DNA of 42,538 nucleotides, from NCBI RefSeq assembly GCF_900107285.1, contig NZ_FNPK01000024.1:1-42538 (forward strand), written 5' to 3'. The stretch's first letter is position 1, and each line of letters starts with the position of its first letter. The notes beneath the pieces are model-generated. The model saw only the letters and a list, made by a program, of their open reading frames with translations. It did no database searches and had not been told where the DNA came from. The DNA is from Acinetobacter kyonggiensis (GTDB taxonomy: Bacteria; Pseudomonadota; Gammaproteobacteria; Pseudomonadales; Moraxellaceae). The position numbers and the translations under genes were made by a program. Positions 25,613-34,024 of this stretch are shown piece after piece.

Positions 25613-26002
25613 TAAAAAATACCGCTTGCCCTAAGGCTATAAAACTTGAAATTTATAGTGATGATTGTGCCTGATTTACAACATGTTTTGCTAGAGATAG
25701 ACTGTACAAAAGAATATTAATTAGAAGTACATATGGGGGTGGGGTTTCAAAAAGTATGCTGGGATTAAATGCAGCCATAATTGATGTAGAAAATACAAAA
25801 CTTAGTAAAACCAGCCACATTCAATAACTAATAATCAACAACTTACACAAAAATATATCTAGCTCTGCACTAAGCATATTATTTTCAAAATCTGAAATTC
25901 ATCAAAAACCATCCACATTTATAACCATTTTCTTGATCTTTTTTTTGAAATTGATTTTTTAGCCATGTCTTTATTTACATTACTAAAATAAGGAGCATAA
26001 AC
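25613..26002. other. Divergent intergenic region, hsd operon / recombinase trio
   Basis: A 390-bp non-coding gap between the divergent hsdM operon and the recombinase trio. It must hold both promoters, but I could not place convincing -35/-10 pairs. AAGGAG at 25989-25994 is the ribosome site for the gene at 26003. The region contains a solitary IS1-type end (25738-25761) and otherwise AT-rich sequence without open frames. Confidence 0.6.
25738..25761 (+). repeat. Solitary IS1-type inverted-repeat end
   Basis: This 24-bp stretch matches 23 of 24 bases of the left end of the IS1-family element at 40696 (shared core GTTTCAAAAAGTATGCTG). No transposase or second end accompanies it. It may be a scar from imprecise loss of an IS1 copy. 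Confidence 0.65.
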
Positions 26003-26644
26003 ATGGCATCTAAACACTCAAATCAGAAGAAATACGCTAAAGCTAAGTTTGACTCACATCAGGTCACCCTTACCCCATACCCACCTTTAAGTAAAATTTA
26101 CAATTGCTATGCACAAATCTTAAAGGCAGCAAAATTGCCTTCAATTTATCAGCCTGATATCAAGTTACTTTATCCCTCAAAAATTTCAGAGAATGAGTTC
26201 TTCGTCTTGGATAACTTCCTGCTTCTATATACTTCCAAAACACAAAGTTTATCCATCAATGCACGCTATATTGTGCAAACCGACATCGACCTACCTCTGC
26301 TCAAATATCAACTCAGTACACGCTTATTCAAATTAATCACTGAGCTTAAAATTGATATTAAATGTATTAATCCAAATAGCGTACTACATACATTCAATGC
26401 TTCACTTTCTAAGCATGCGATTTATGACCTAAATGCACTTCACTCTGAAAAACCACGCTGTGAGTTATCGCTTGATTTGCTCGCAAAACTCATCGGCTGT
26501 AGTCGTAATCAGCTCTTGTATCAACAAAAACAAATCCACTCTAGTTACACCGACAAAATCCAGCAACTTACGCAAAAGTGCGCAGCGCTCAAACATCTTG
26601 AGCCTAACCCAGAACTATTTTGGAGGGCTCAACATGCAAACTAG
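26003..26644 (+). CDS. First gene of recombinase trio, HTH-like, unknown
   Basis: A 213-residue basic protein, starting 8 bases after AAGGAG. No enzyme motif is seen. The segment SLDLLAKLIGCSRNQLLYQQKQI near residue 160 resembles a helix-turn-helix, so DNA binding is plausible. Its stop overlaps the start of the tyrosine recombinase gene by 11 bp, so the two are translationally coupled. Three-gene mobile modules with a tyrosine recombinase, such as the gamma-mobile-trio described in gammaproteobacteria, are the nearest parallel I can name; the match is by organisation only. It may be an accessory factor for excision or target choice. Confidence 0.6.
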   Translation: MASKHSNQKKYAKAKFDSHQVTLTPYPPLSKIYNCYAQILKAAKLPSIYQPDIKLLYPSKISENEFFVLDNFLLLYTSKTQSLSINARYIVQTDIDLPLLKYQLSTRLFKLITELKIDIKCINPNSVLHTFNASLSKHAIYDLNALHSEKPRCELSLDLLAKLIGCSRNQLLYQQKQIHSSYTDKIQQLTQKCAALKHLEPNPELFWRAQHAN

Positions 26645-28823
26645 GCCATTAATTCAGCGTCTTTTAGAGAAAGAATTCATACATGATGACTATGCTGAAA
26701 TGCTTGAGCGATACTTAGACGGCATACCCCTTATCCCTGAACTAAAGCAATTATTAACACTCGACATCAAAGCAGAGCCGAATCATCAGGATCAACGGAC
26801 ACTTTTTTTACCTGCTCCACCTTCTGTTTCAGCACATCCTATTTGTGCCTATATTTATTCAGTACAACAGCACTCACAGCATTCAGTTATACAGCAATGG
26901 GCAGTCCACAATTTACATGCTGCCTGCATTCTTAAATCTATTCCAAATGCAGGTAAAAAAGACCATCAAACCACGATTATTAAAGTACTTGATCGATTTA
27001 GGTTAGCAAATGAAGCTTATGCTGCATTACAACTAGGAAATCAACTCAATAAGTATCAGCAAGAGTACTTATGGCTATGGCAACAACTTCCTAGCGATAA
27101 AACACCATTAGCTGACCTCGTCAAATATTTACGCCTTTTAGAAGCTAATCATCAGCTCAATCGCTTTCAGTATTTACTACTACTTGATATACGGCGATTT
27201 TATGATTATGTATTAGCACTCAAACCCAAAAAAAATTATTCAGCACCACCCAAACACATAGATGAACCACATTATCTAGATGAGCACGGCGCAATTTTAT
27301 GCTGCCCACAGGATATACCTCAGAAAGAACATCCTGCACTCTTCTTCGAACAATTACAGGACGAGCAGCCCAAACAGCAATACTCACTTAATACAGCACA
27401 AGTATCACCTTTAGCCACTCAATCCAGTTTTCTACAACATAAAATTAGCCAACTCACACAACAACACATTATTAGACAGCAGCATGATTTTACGTGTAGC
27501 AAGCATTACCCTGACTTCAACAGCCTGAGTTTACTTGTAAAGCATTGTCATGAGCACTATTTAAACAACATAACTAAAAACAAAGCATATCTTTTTATCC
27601 TACTGAGCTTTCTCACTGGGGTACCTATTGAACAATGGCTTAATCTACAAACAAATCAGCGCCGTGCCCTAAATAAACGACAACAACTCATTTTAGAAAA
27701 CGATCAATATTTTCTACGTTCCAAATTCACGCTGTTTGAGGACCCTGCTTTTGAATACAAAGACCAATTGCTTAATCAGGTTACCCATTTCGACTTACCC
27801 TTAATTAAGGAACTTATACTGGGTCTAAAGCAATCTCCAATAGTGAGCCAAGACCAAGTCAATCAGGCATTAAAAAAATGCCGTGAAGAACTGTTTATTC
27901 CATCTTTATCAACTAAAAAAATAAGTGTTTTACTACATCACTGTATTTACCAACAAACCAAGAGCCAGCAATTGGCTGACATACTCACAGGCATTGATGC
28001 AAATCGATCCGTTTCTATTTCATATTGCTCATACCCTGTGTATAAATTACATCAAAATTATCAAGCAACTGTGCAACAACTATCACACGACTTGGCCGCA
28101 AAACTTCATATTTTTGCAGATGATGAGCAACTAAGATTTGGTAGCTGTAAAGCTCCCAAGCCAGCGACAGTGACGGCAATATTTGCTTACTTACAACATC
28201 AGATCATTCAAGCCCAACACCATGGACAAATACTTGAAATGTTCAATCACTATAATGTCTGGCTTTGGCATATCTTATTATTTTTCAGTGCGGCTCGACC
28301 TGTAAGTGAATTCCCTGGTTTTTTAAGAAATTTTGATTTAAAGCTTCAATGGCTTTGGGTTTCAGATAAAGAAATACATACCAGAACGAATGATGGTCGC
28401 TTAATTCCCCTCTGTGATTTTGTAGTGAAGGAAATCCACCAATTCATTACCTACTTAAATGAATTCCAACAACTGTGTCCAGAGCATCAACCGCACATTC
28501 AAGAAATTTTAAGCAGTAAAAAACCTCTTCTCAGTGTTTACAAACATGGACAATGGCAAGCCCTCACCCCTCATCTTGTAAGCCAATTTACCCACTTCAT
28601 GCAACTCGAGCATGCAAATTGGCTTAGACATACGACTCGAGCTTACCTTACCTCAAAAGCAGATGAAAATTTAATTTTAGCTGCGTTTGGACATGAGCAG
28701 AATCAACAGGAAATCGGGCAAAAATTCTCAAGTCTGTCTCTTCAACAATATAAAACCCTCGCTGCTCATCTTAACGAGATGCAACACACTTATAAAATTG
28801 ATGGAATGTATGAACATGCTTAA
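26634..28823 (+). CDS. Large tyrosine recombinase (integrase)
   Basis: A 729-residue protein. ATG 26634 has GGAGG eight bases upstream; longer starts in the same frame would overlap the previous gene deeply. The last 190 residues show the tyrosine recombinase active site: Arg555 in SAARPVSEFP, His666-T-T-Arg669 in WLRHTTRAYL, His687 in FGHEQNQ and Tyr706 in QQYKTL as the candidate nucleophile. The long N-terminal 500 residues are helical and have no clear similarity to core-binding domains. It overlaps both neighbours, forming a three-gene unit, and should cut and rejoin DNA to move the island. The order and sizes (213, 729, about 106 aa) differ from classic phage integrases. Confidence 0.8.
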   Translation: MQTRPLIQRLLEKEFIHDDYAEMLERYLDGIPLIPELKQLLTLDIKAEPNHQDQRTLFLPAPPSVSAHPICAYIYSVQQHSQHSVIQQWAVHNLHAACILKSIPNAGKKDHQTTIIKVLDRFRLANEAYAALQLGNQLNKYQQEYLWLWQQLPSDKTPLADLVKYLRLLEANHQLNRFQYLLLLDIRRFYDYVLALKPKKNYSAPPKHIDEPHYLDEHGAILCCPQDIPQKEHPALFFEQLQDEQPKQQYSLNTAQVSPLATQSSFLQHKISQLTQQHIIRQQHDFTCSKHYPDFNSLSLLVKHCHEHYLNNITKNKAYLFILLSFLTGVPIEQWLNLQTNQRRALNKRQQLILENDQYFLRSKFTLFEDPAFEYKDQLLNQVTHFDLPLIKELILGLKQSPIVSQDQVNQALKKCREELFIPSLSTKKISVLLHHCIYQQTKSQQLADILTGIDANRSVSISYCSYPVYKLHQNYQATVQQLSHDLAAKLHIFADDEQLRFGSCKAPKPATVTAIFAYLQHQIIQAQHHGQILEMFNHYNVWLWHILLFFSAARPVSEFPGFLRNFDLKLQWLWVSDKEIHTRTNDGRLIPLCDFVVKEIHQFITYLNEFQQLCPEHQPHIQEILSSKKPLLSVYKHGQWQALTPHLVSQFTHFMQLEHANWLRHTTRAYLTSKADENLILAAFGHEQNQQEIGQKFSSLSLQQYKTLAAHLNEMQHTYKIDGMYEHA

Positions 28824-29130
28824 AGAAAAACACTATGCACATGAACGCCGTACAAAGAATAGAGATCAAAAGCGCATAAAAGAGCGCTTAAAAATTCAAG
28901 CAATCATCGATGAATTTCTATCGTTCGAACAATTACAGCAAGCACAACAATCAGAAGGAATACCATCCCTCTTTAACCAAGTAACTCAGCATCTAGATCA
29001 ACATAAATTTAGCTTTTCTCTAAGAAGCAGATTTTATCAGCATTTCCGCAAACAAATTATTCAATACAATCGAAATCTTCAAACAGACGTACCTTTACCA
29101 ACTCAACACCTAGGGCGTGTCATCAATTAA
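28810..29130 (+). CDS. Third gene of recombinase trio, C-terminus altered by IS5
   Basis: A roughly 106-residue basic, helical protein (RRTKNRDQKRIKERLKIQ...). Start candidates are 28801, 28810 and 28816, all overlapping the recombinase gene; 28810 or 28816 seems best. The IS5 element inserted at 29113: reading now passes into the element and ends LGRVIN. Without the element and one TA copy the frame would read PTQHLNYH-stop, so only the last three residues changed and the protein may still work. Function unknown; as a small basic protein coupled to a recombinase it may act as a directionality or DNA-bending factor. Confidence 0.6.
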   Translation: MNMLKEKHYAHERRTKNRDQKRIKERLKIQAIIDEFLSFEQLQQAQQSEGIPSLFNQVTQHLDQHKFSFSLRSRFYQHFRKQIIQYNRNLQTDVPLPTQHLGRVIN

Positions 29131-29923
29131 CTTGAGGAAAACCACCTTGTCCCCATTATATTTTTATGACTAAACGCTATGCATTAAGAGATGATCAGTG
29201 GGAACAGATTAAAGATCTGTTACCTGGACGAATAGGTGCTGTTGGAGTAACGGCCAAAGACAACCGACTATTTGTTGAAGGGGTATTGTATCGGTATCGT
29301 TCAGGTATTCCGTGGCGAGACTTACCAGAACGCTTTGGTGATTTTAGAGTCGTACATACCCGTTTTAGCCGTTGGGCTAAAACAGGTGTGTGGCAGAGAG
29401 TCTTTGAAGTGCTGTCACATGACAGTGATAATGAATACGCCATGTTAGACTCCACTATTGTACGTGCTCATCAACACAGCGCTGGGGAAAAAAAATCAGG
29501 CGATTGGACGTAGTAAAGGTGGCTTAAGCACCAAAATTCATGCCCGGACTGATGCTTTAGGCAACCCGACAGGATTTTATCTCACTGATGGGCAGGCCCA
29601 TGACTTAAACGGTTCAGATGTGTTGCTGGACTTATCGTTGAGCCAGACCTGGCTTATGGATAAAGCCTACAACTCCAGGGATCGGGTCATTGATCCAATT
29701 TTAGAGGCGAAGGGTCAGGTTGTGATGCCAGCGAAAAGTAATTCTATTGATCAGCGTGATTATGACCGACATCTCTACAAGGCAAGACATCTGATCGAGA
29801 ACTTTTTTGCCAAGCTCAAGCAGTATCGTGCTATTGCCACACGCTATGATAAATTGGCTCAAAACTTCTTATCAGCGATTTATTTGGCTTCAACAATCAT
29901 CTGGCTTAATTGATGACACGCCC
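29113..29923 (+). mobile_element. Complete IS5-family element (IS427-group-like), 811 bp
   Basis: Inverted repeats GGGCGTGTCATCAATTAA at 29113 and TTAATTGATGACACGCCC ending 29923 match perfectly over 18 bp. The target duplication is TA (29111-29112 and 29924-29925), as for the IS427 group. One transposase in two overlapping frames fills it. Intact ends and clear duplication point to a recent insertion. Confidence 0.9.
29166..29913 (+). CDS. IS5-family transposase, two-frame with -1 slip
   Basis: OrfA (29166-29513) starts MTKRYALRDDQWEQIKDLLPGR, split here at 20-odd residues, and ends a few codons past an eight-A run (29488-29495). The second frame continues as KKNQAIGRSKGGLSTKIHAR to the stop at 29913. 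A -1 slip on the A run joins them, the programmed frameshift of this group. The DDE residues are D in AMLDSTIVRAH, D in YLTDGQAHD and E in LIENFFAKLKQYR. It should be functional. Confidence 0.85.
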
Positions 29924-30065
29924 TAAATTATCATTAAAAAAATATTTAAAATCATAAAAATAATTTTTTTAATTTAAGAAAGTATTATAAATATATAAGC
30001 TTGAAAACTGAAGTATAAATACGAACTTTGTCTAGAAGAATGTTAGCAATCCAGTGGGGGGAATT

Positions 30066-30097
30066 GTGGAGATTAATCATTTTATAAAATTAGAACA
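30066..30097 (+). pseudogene. Possible 5' stub of a gene cut by IS3
   Basis: GGGGGGAA lies just before a GTG at 30066, which opens a frame MEINHFIKLEH that runs straight into the IS3 end at 30098. A good ribosome site makes a real start plausible, but ten codons cannot be identified. The region 29926-30065 before it is very AT-rich and shows nothing else. Confidence 0.3.
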
Positions 30098-30180
30098 TGA
30101 ACCGTACCGGGTTTGCCGGAGACTTAATATTCTGAGTGAGAAGCACTGCTTCACAAGACGTAGCGAAGCGTAGTATTCCG

Positions 30181-30498
30181 ATGAAAAAACCAAACTATAC
30201 CTCCGAAATTAGAGAAAGAGCGGTTCAATTACTCATTGAATCTGAAAAAGATTATCCTTCTACTTGGGCAGCAATCACAGCTATTACTCCTAAAATTGGT
30301 TGTACTCTTGAAACATTGCGTGTTTGGCATCAAAAATATCTCGATAAACAAAATCCAGTTAAAGTACAACAGGTATCTGACCAAGAAAAAATGAAGCAAA
30401 TGGAACGTGAAATTAAAGAATTAAAGCGTGCCAATGAAATTCTACGTAAAGCAGCCGCTTTTTTCGCCCAGGCGGAGCTCGACCGCCCACACAAATAA
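30181..30498 (+). CDS. IS3 transposase OrfA
   Basis: A 105-residue HTH protein beginning MKKPNYTSEIRERAVQLL, with a leucine-zipper-like helix EKMKQMEREIKELKRANEIL typical of IS3 OrfA. ATG 30181 is preferred to an in-frame upstream ATG at 30136 because it matches the family start. The stop overlaps the orfB ATG by one base. It binds the IS ends as part of the OrfAB transposase. Confidence 0.85.
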   Translation: MKKPNYTSEIRERAVQLLIESEKDYPSTWAAITAITPKIGCTLETLRVWHQKYLDKQNPVKVQQVSDQEKMKQMEREIKELKRANEILRKAAAFFAQAELDRPHK

Positions 30499-31398
30499 TG
30501 GTGGATTTTATCCATAACAATAAAGATCGATATGGTGTTGAAGCGATTTGTAGAATTTTACCGATTGCAGCTTCAACCTATTACCGGACTTTAGATCTCG
30601 CTGACAATCCAGAACATCGAGCGAACGTGCTCTGCATGACTTACATCATGCAGAGCAAATAAACGTATTTGGAAAGAAAGTTTAGGTCGATATGGTGTAC
30701 GTAAAGTTTGGCAAAAATTGAAACGTGAAGGCTATGTTATTGCACGTTGTACAGTTTCTCGATTGATGCAAAAGTTAGGCATACAAGGTGTTTGGCGTGG
30801 TAAGAACAAACAAACTACCCGTAGCCAAGATGATCAAAAGCGAGCAGATGATTTAGTGAAACGTAATTTTAGTGCTGATCATCCTGACCAATTATGGGTC
30901 AGTGACTTTACCTATATTCAAACCAATTCTGGCTGGGTCTACACCGCATTTATTATTGATGTGTTCTCACGAGCAATTGTTGGATGGAAAGTATCTACAC
31001 GGATGAATACAGATATGGTGCTCGATGCATTGGAGCAAGCATTGCACGATCGAGGCATGCCAAAGAATGTAATTCATCATTCAGATAGAGGTGTTCAATA
31101 TCTTTCTATTCGCTATACCAATCGTTTAGAAGCAGCAAATTTACGAGCATCAGTCGGTACGACGGGTGATTCATACGATAATGCTTTGGCTGAAACGGTG
31201 AATGGCTTATACAAAACAGAGGTGATTGAATATTTAAAAGCAGATTGGCAAGGTTTAGCGGATGTACAACTTGCAACATTAAATTGGGTAGATTGGTTTA
31301 ACAAAAAGCGTGTACACAGTGCACTGGGTTATGTATCGCCTTTTGAGTTTGAAGCAATGTACTATGATAAGATTAACCCGTTAGGTCAGGTGGCCTAA
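30498..31398 (+). pseudogene. IS3 transposase OrfB with two frameshifts
   Basis: The DDE domain is complete in sequence (WVSDFTYIQT, HHSDRGVQY, LAETVNGLYKTE), but the frame breaks twice early on. At about 30624 GCGAACGT lacks one A relative to an expected reading HRAKRALHDLHHAEQ, and at about 30660 ATAAACGT lacks another before IWKESLGRYGVRKVW. From about 30670 the frame is open to the stop at 31398. Both losses are in short A runs, so they may be real decay or sequencing error in homopolymers. As written the transposase is not made. Confidence 0.75.
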
Positions 31399-31437
31399 CT
31401 TAAATAAAAAAGTCTCCGAAAAATCCGGTACGGTTCA

Positions 31438-31978
31438 CCTTGGGCTTGGTTCGAGTGATTGGACTAATCGACTCCACATATCCAATGACATGGTTTACCA
31501 CGGTATCGTCATAATCACCTAAAAATCTTTCAACATAAAACTCATTAAAGTTTATGTACTTAAAGGCCTTTGACATTGACAAGATGAAAATATTTAGACA
31601 TTCCTCATCTTCAAAATCAATATCCATTTTTAAGCTTAAGCAAATAAAAGCTTTATAAACGATCTGCAATCGATCATAGCCTTTAATAACACTACAAAAT
31701 TTCCCAACAGTTTCAATGGTCGCCACTGGAAAGTTAGTAATCAAGAACTCAATACTACGGCGTATCCGAGTAAATTCTTTAAACCCAATCGTTCTATCAT
31801 CAATCTGCATACTTCTTTCATGCATTTCAAACACAATTGAAAACCATGCAAGGAAAGAGGTAATTTGGAAGCGCTTATCATTATAAAAATATAGGAAAGG
31901 ATGCAAACCTAAACTTGCCACTCCTGTGCTTTTTACAGGTGTCGCTATTCTGTAAAGAATGGTCCATAGATGGGACAT
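31438..31978 (-). pseudogene. Unknown gene truncated at its 3' end by IS3
   Basis: From ATG 31978 the minus-strand frame is open into the IS3 end, where it picks up a foreign tail and stops at 31400. About 180 native residues remain, mixed helical with LHPFLYFYNDKRFQITSFLA and KGYDRLQIVYKAFICLSLKM. The abrupt, domain-like start suggests it may also lack its N-terminus. I do not recognise it. Confidence 0.5.
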
Positions 31979-32051
31979 GAATTGTTCTACACTCTCCCCC
32001 CTGATTCAAACTCATAATATTGTGAATTTGATCACCCGCAATAAGAGTGAT

Positions 32052-32312
32052 ATGATTTTACCATCAACCTCTCAGACTTCATTACCTATTTCTACTAAGG
32101 TACATATACGAACAACTAATAGATCATTGGAAGAAATTGTTGAAGAAAGTGCAAGAGTAGCTACTAGAATAGGGGTAGGAACAGCTATTGCTACAGGTGC
32201 TGCCAGTGTAGTTGCAACACCAGTTATAGTCCCGCTTGCTCTAATAGGAGGTGTTACTATCGCTTATAGTCGATTCTTAAAGATAAATAAGGCGATTCAG
32301 ATATTTAAGTGA
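32052..32312 (+). CDS. Small membrane protein, unknown
   Basis: An 86-residue product from ATG 32052; a weak GAG lies four bases upstream. The C-terminal half has two short hydrophobic, alanine/glycine/valine-rich helices (GVGTAIATGAASVVATPVI and VPLALIGGVTIAYS) separated by a proline turn, a hairpin insertion into the membrane. It precedes the carbamoyltransferase by 33 bp in the same direction and may be the first gene of that operon. Not recognised. Confidence 0.45.
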   Translation: MILPSTSQTSLPISTKVHIRTTNRSLEEIVEESARVATRIGVGTAIATGAASVVATPVIVPLALIGGVTIAYSRFLKINKAIQIFK

Positions 32313-32345
32313 TTTTTTTATACAGTATGAACAGGAGTAATAAAA

Positions 32346-34022
32346 ATTAATAATTATATTTTAGGGTTAAATATTGGTAATCATGATTCTGCGGCCGCGC
32401 TTATTAAAAATGGAGAAGTAATAAGATATATTGAGCAAGAAAGAATCAGTAGAAATAAGATAGCACTAGGAGAACCACCCATTGATGCTATTTTGGCATG
32501 TTTAAATAGTGAGGGAGTTTCTATTCACGATATTTCAGCTATATCCGTCGGGATGGACTGGCAGTCTAGAAATAATATATATGAAATGTCTGAAGAAGAA
32601 AGAGATAAGTATAAAAAATTTGAAAATAAAGATTGGTTTTTACCATCAGAAATTTTTGGAGATAAATTACCTCCAGTTTATATAATAAAACATCATCTAG
32701 CACATGCAGCTAGTGCCTATAGACTAAGTGGATTTAAGCAGTGTGCTATTCTTGTAGTAGACAATCGGGGGGAGGAGTTCTCAACTTCTTTAGGAGTAGC
32801 AAAGAATGGAGAAATTAATTTCTTTAAAGAAATCAACATTCAAAATTCGCTTGGTCTTTTCTATAATAGAGCTGCTGAATTTACGGGGTTATATGGTAAG
32901 CATAGAGAGGTAGGGAAGTTTATGGGGTTAGCTTCATATGGTCAACCCACAATGCCAATGCCATTAATACCATCGAGAAATAAAATCCTTTTTGCTAGCC
33001 TTCCAAATATAGAAAATGAAAGCATATTCAATTCCCTCTCATTAAGAAAACAACACTTTAAAGAGTATTTTGAAGCAAATTGTTTTCCTTACGAAACCGG
33101 AAATGTTGAAGAAATAATGAGTTATGCAAACTTTGCTGCATCTGTACAAAAAGCATTAGAGGACGTTTTAATTGATTTTGTAAAAGAGCTAAAAGAATTT
33201 TCAGATATAGACAATTTAGTTCTTGCTGGTGGAGTTGCCCTTAATTGTTCTGCAAATGGAAAGATTGAAAAATCTGGTATTTTTAAAAATATATTTATAC
33301 CACCTTTCCCTTCTGACTCTGGAACTGCTATCGGTTCTGCTTTAGAGGTGTATCATCAATTGTATGCCAAAGAAGAGGTTAGCAAAACGCTTAGAGTAGC
33401 TGGACTAGGAATTTCATACACACAGCATGATACTATACTCGTATTAGAGAATTATAAAGACAGGATTCGTTACTCCATACTCAAAGAGAATGAAATGTTC
33501 GATTCAGTTGCTAAAGAAATCTCAGAAGGGAAAATTATTGGTTGGGTACAGGAGGGATTTGAAGCAGGACCAAGAGCGTTAGGATATCGCAGCATACTTG
33601 CAGATCCAAGAACTAGACGTAGTTTAATTAAATTAAATTTAATTAAAGAGCGAGAAATGTGGAGACCAATAGCTCCAAGTATTTTACAAGAGCAATACTC
33701 CAATTTTTTTGAAGGCAATGCAGATTCAAAATATTTTATGAATGTCGCTACTATTGTTAAAGAGGACAAACGTAAAAATATTCCTGCGGTCGTTCATGTG
33801 GATTACACGGCTCGGCCTCAAGTAGTACCTCAAAAACATCATAAATATTATGGGTTAATTAGCGCATTCTTTAAATTGACTGGTGTTCCTGTATTGTGTA
33901 ATACATCATTTAATAGCCGAGGTATGCCTTTAGTTAATACCCCTAAGGATGCCATAGACTGCTTTTTAGAAAGACAAATAGATGTATTAGTAATTGGTAA
34001 TATTGTTATTAAGAAGGTTTAA
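32346..34022 (+). CDS. Carbamoyltransferase (NodU/CmcH/TobZ-like), ATT start
   Basis: A 558-residue O-carbamoyltransferase. Residues 4-14 ILGLNIGNHDS begin the ASKHA/Kae1-like domain; HHLAHAASAYRLSGF holds the metal-binding histidines, and ILVVDNRGE follows. The C-terminal YrdC-like domain has FEAGPRALGYRSILADPR, MWRPIAPSI and NTSFNSRGMPLVNTP. It makes carbamoyl-AMP from carbamoyl phosphate and ATP, and passes the carbamoyl group to a hydroxyl. The conserved N-terminus must begin before 32361, yet no ATG, GTG or TTG exists between the in-frame TGA at 32328 and this motif. AGGAG (32333-32337) lies 8 bases before ATT at 32346, which would give MNNYILGLN. An ATG at 32493 would destroy the first domain. 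Probably a rare ATT start or an ATG-to-ATT mutation. Confidence 0.85.
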   Translation: MNNYILGLNIGNHDSAAALIKNGEVIRYIEQERISRNKIALGEPPIDAILACLNSEGVSIHDISAISVGMDWQSRNNIYEMSEEERDKYKKFENKDWFLPSEIFGDKLPPVYIIKHHLAHAASAYRLSGFKQCAILVVDNRGEEFSTSLGVAKNGEINFFKEINIQNSLGLFYNRAAEFTGLYGKHREVGKFMGLASYGQPTMPMPLIPSRNKILFASLPNIENESIFNSLSLRKQHFKEYFEANCFPYETGNVEEIMSYANFAASVQKALEDVLIDFVKELKEFSDIDNLVLAGGVALNCSANGKIEKSGIFKNIFIPPFPSDSGTAIGSALEVYHQLYAKEEVSKTLRVAGLGISYTQHDTILVLENYKDRIRYSILKENEMFDSVAKEISEGKIIGWVQEGFEAGPRALGYRSILADPRTRRSLIKLNLIKEREMWRPIAPSILQEQYSNFFEGNADSKYFMNVATIVKEDKRKNIPAVVHVDYTARPQVVPQKHHKYYGLISAFFKLTGVPVLCNTSFNSRGMPLVNTPKDAIDCFLERQIDVLVIGNIVIKKV

Positions 34023-34024
34023 AA

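Larger units (their letters stand above)
30098..31437 (+). mobile_element. IS3-family element, complete ends, 1340 bp
   Basis: Inverted ends TGAACCGTACCGG...GGAGACTT at 30098 and its imperfect complement ending ATCCGGTACGGTTCA at 31437. It carries orfA and orfB. No target duplication is found (GAACA left, CCTTG right), so one flank was lost by later rearrangement; different truncated genes adjoin each end. Confidence 0.85.

Noticed and set aside
28687..28809. Longer start for the third trio gene (MDMSRINRKSG...)
   Set aside because: This would overlap the recombinase C-terminus, including its candidate tyrosine, by 137 bp. The later ATGs fit the small-overlap style of the trio.
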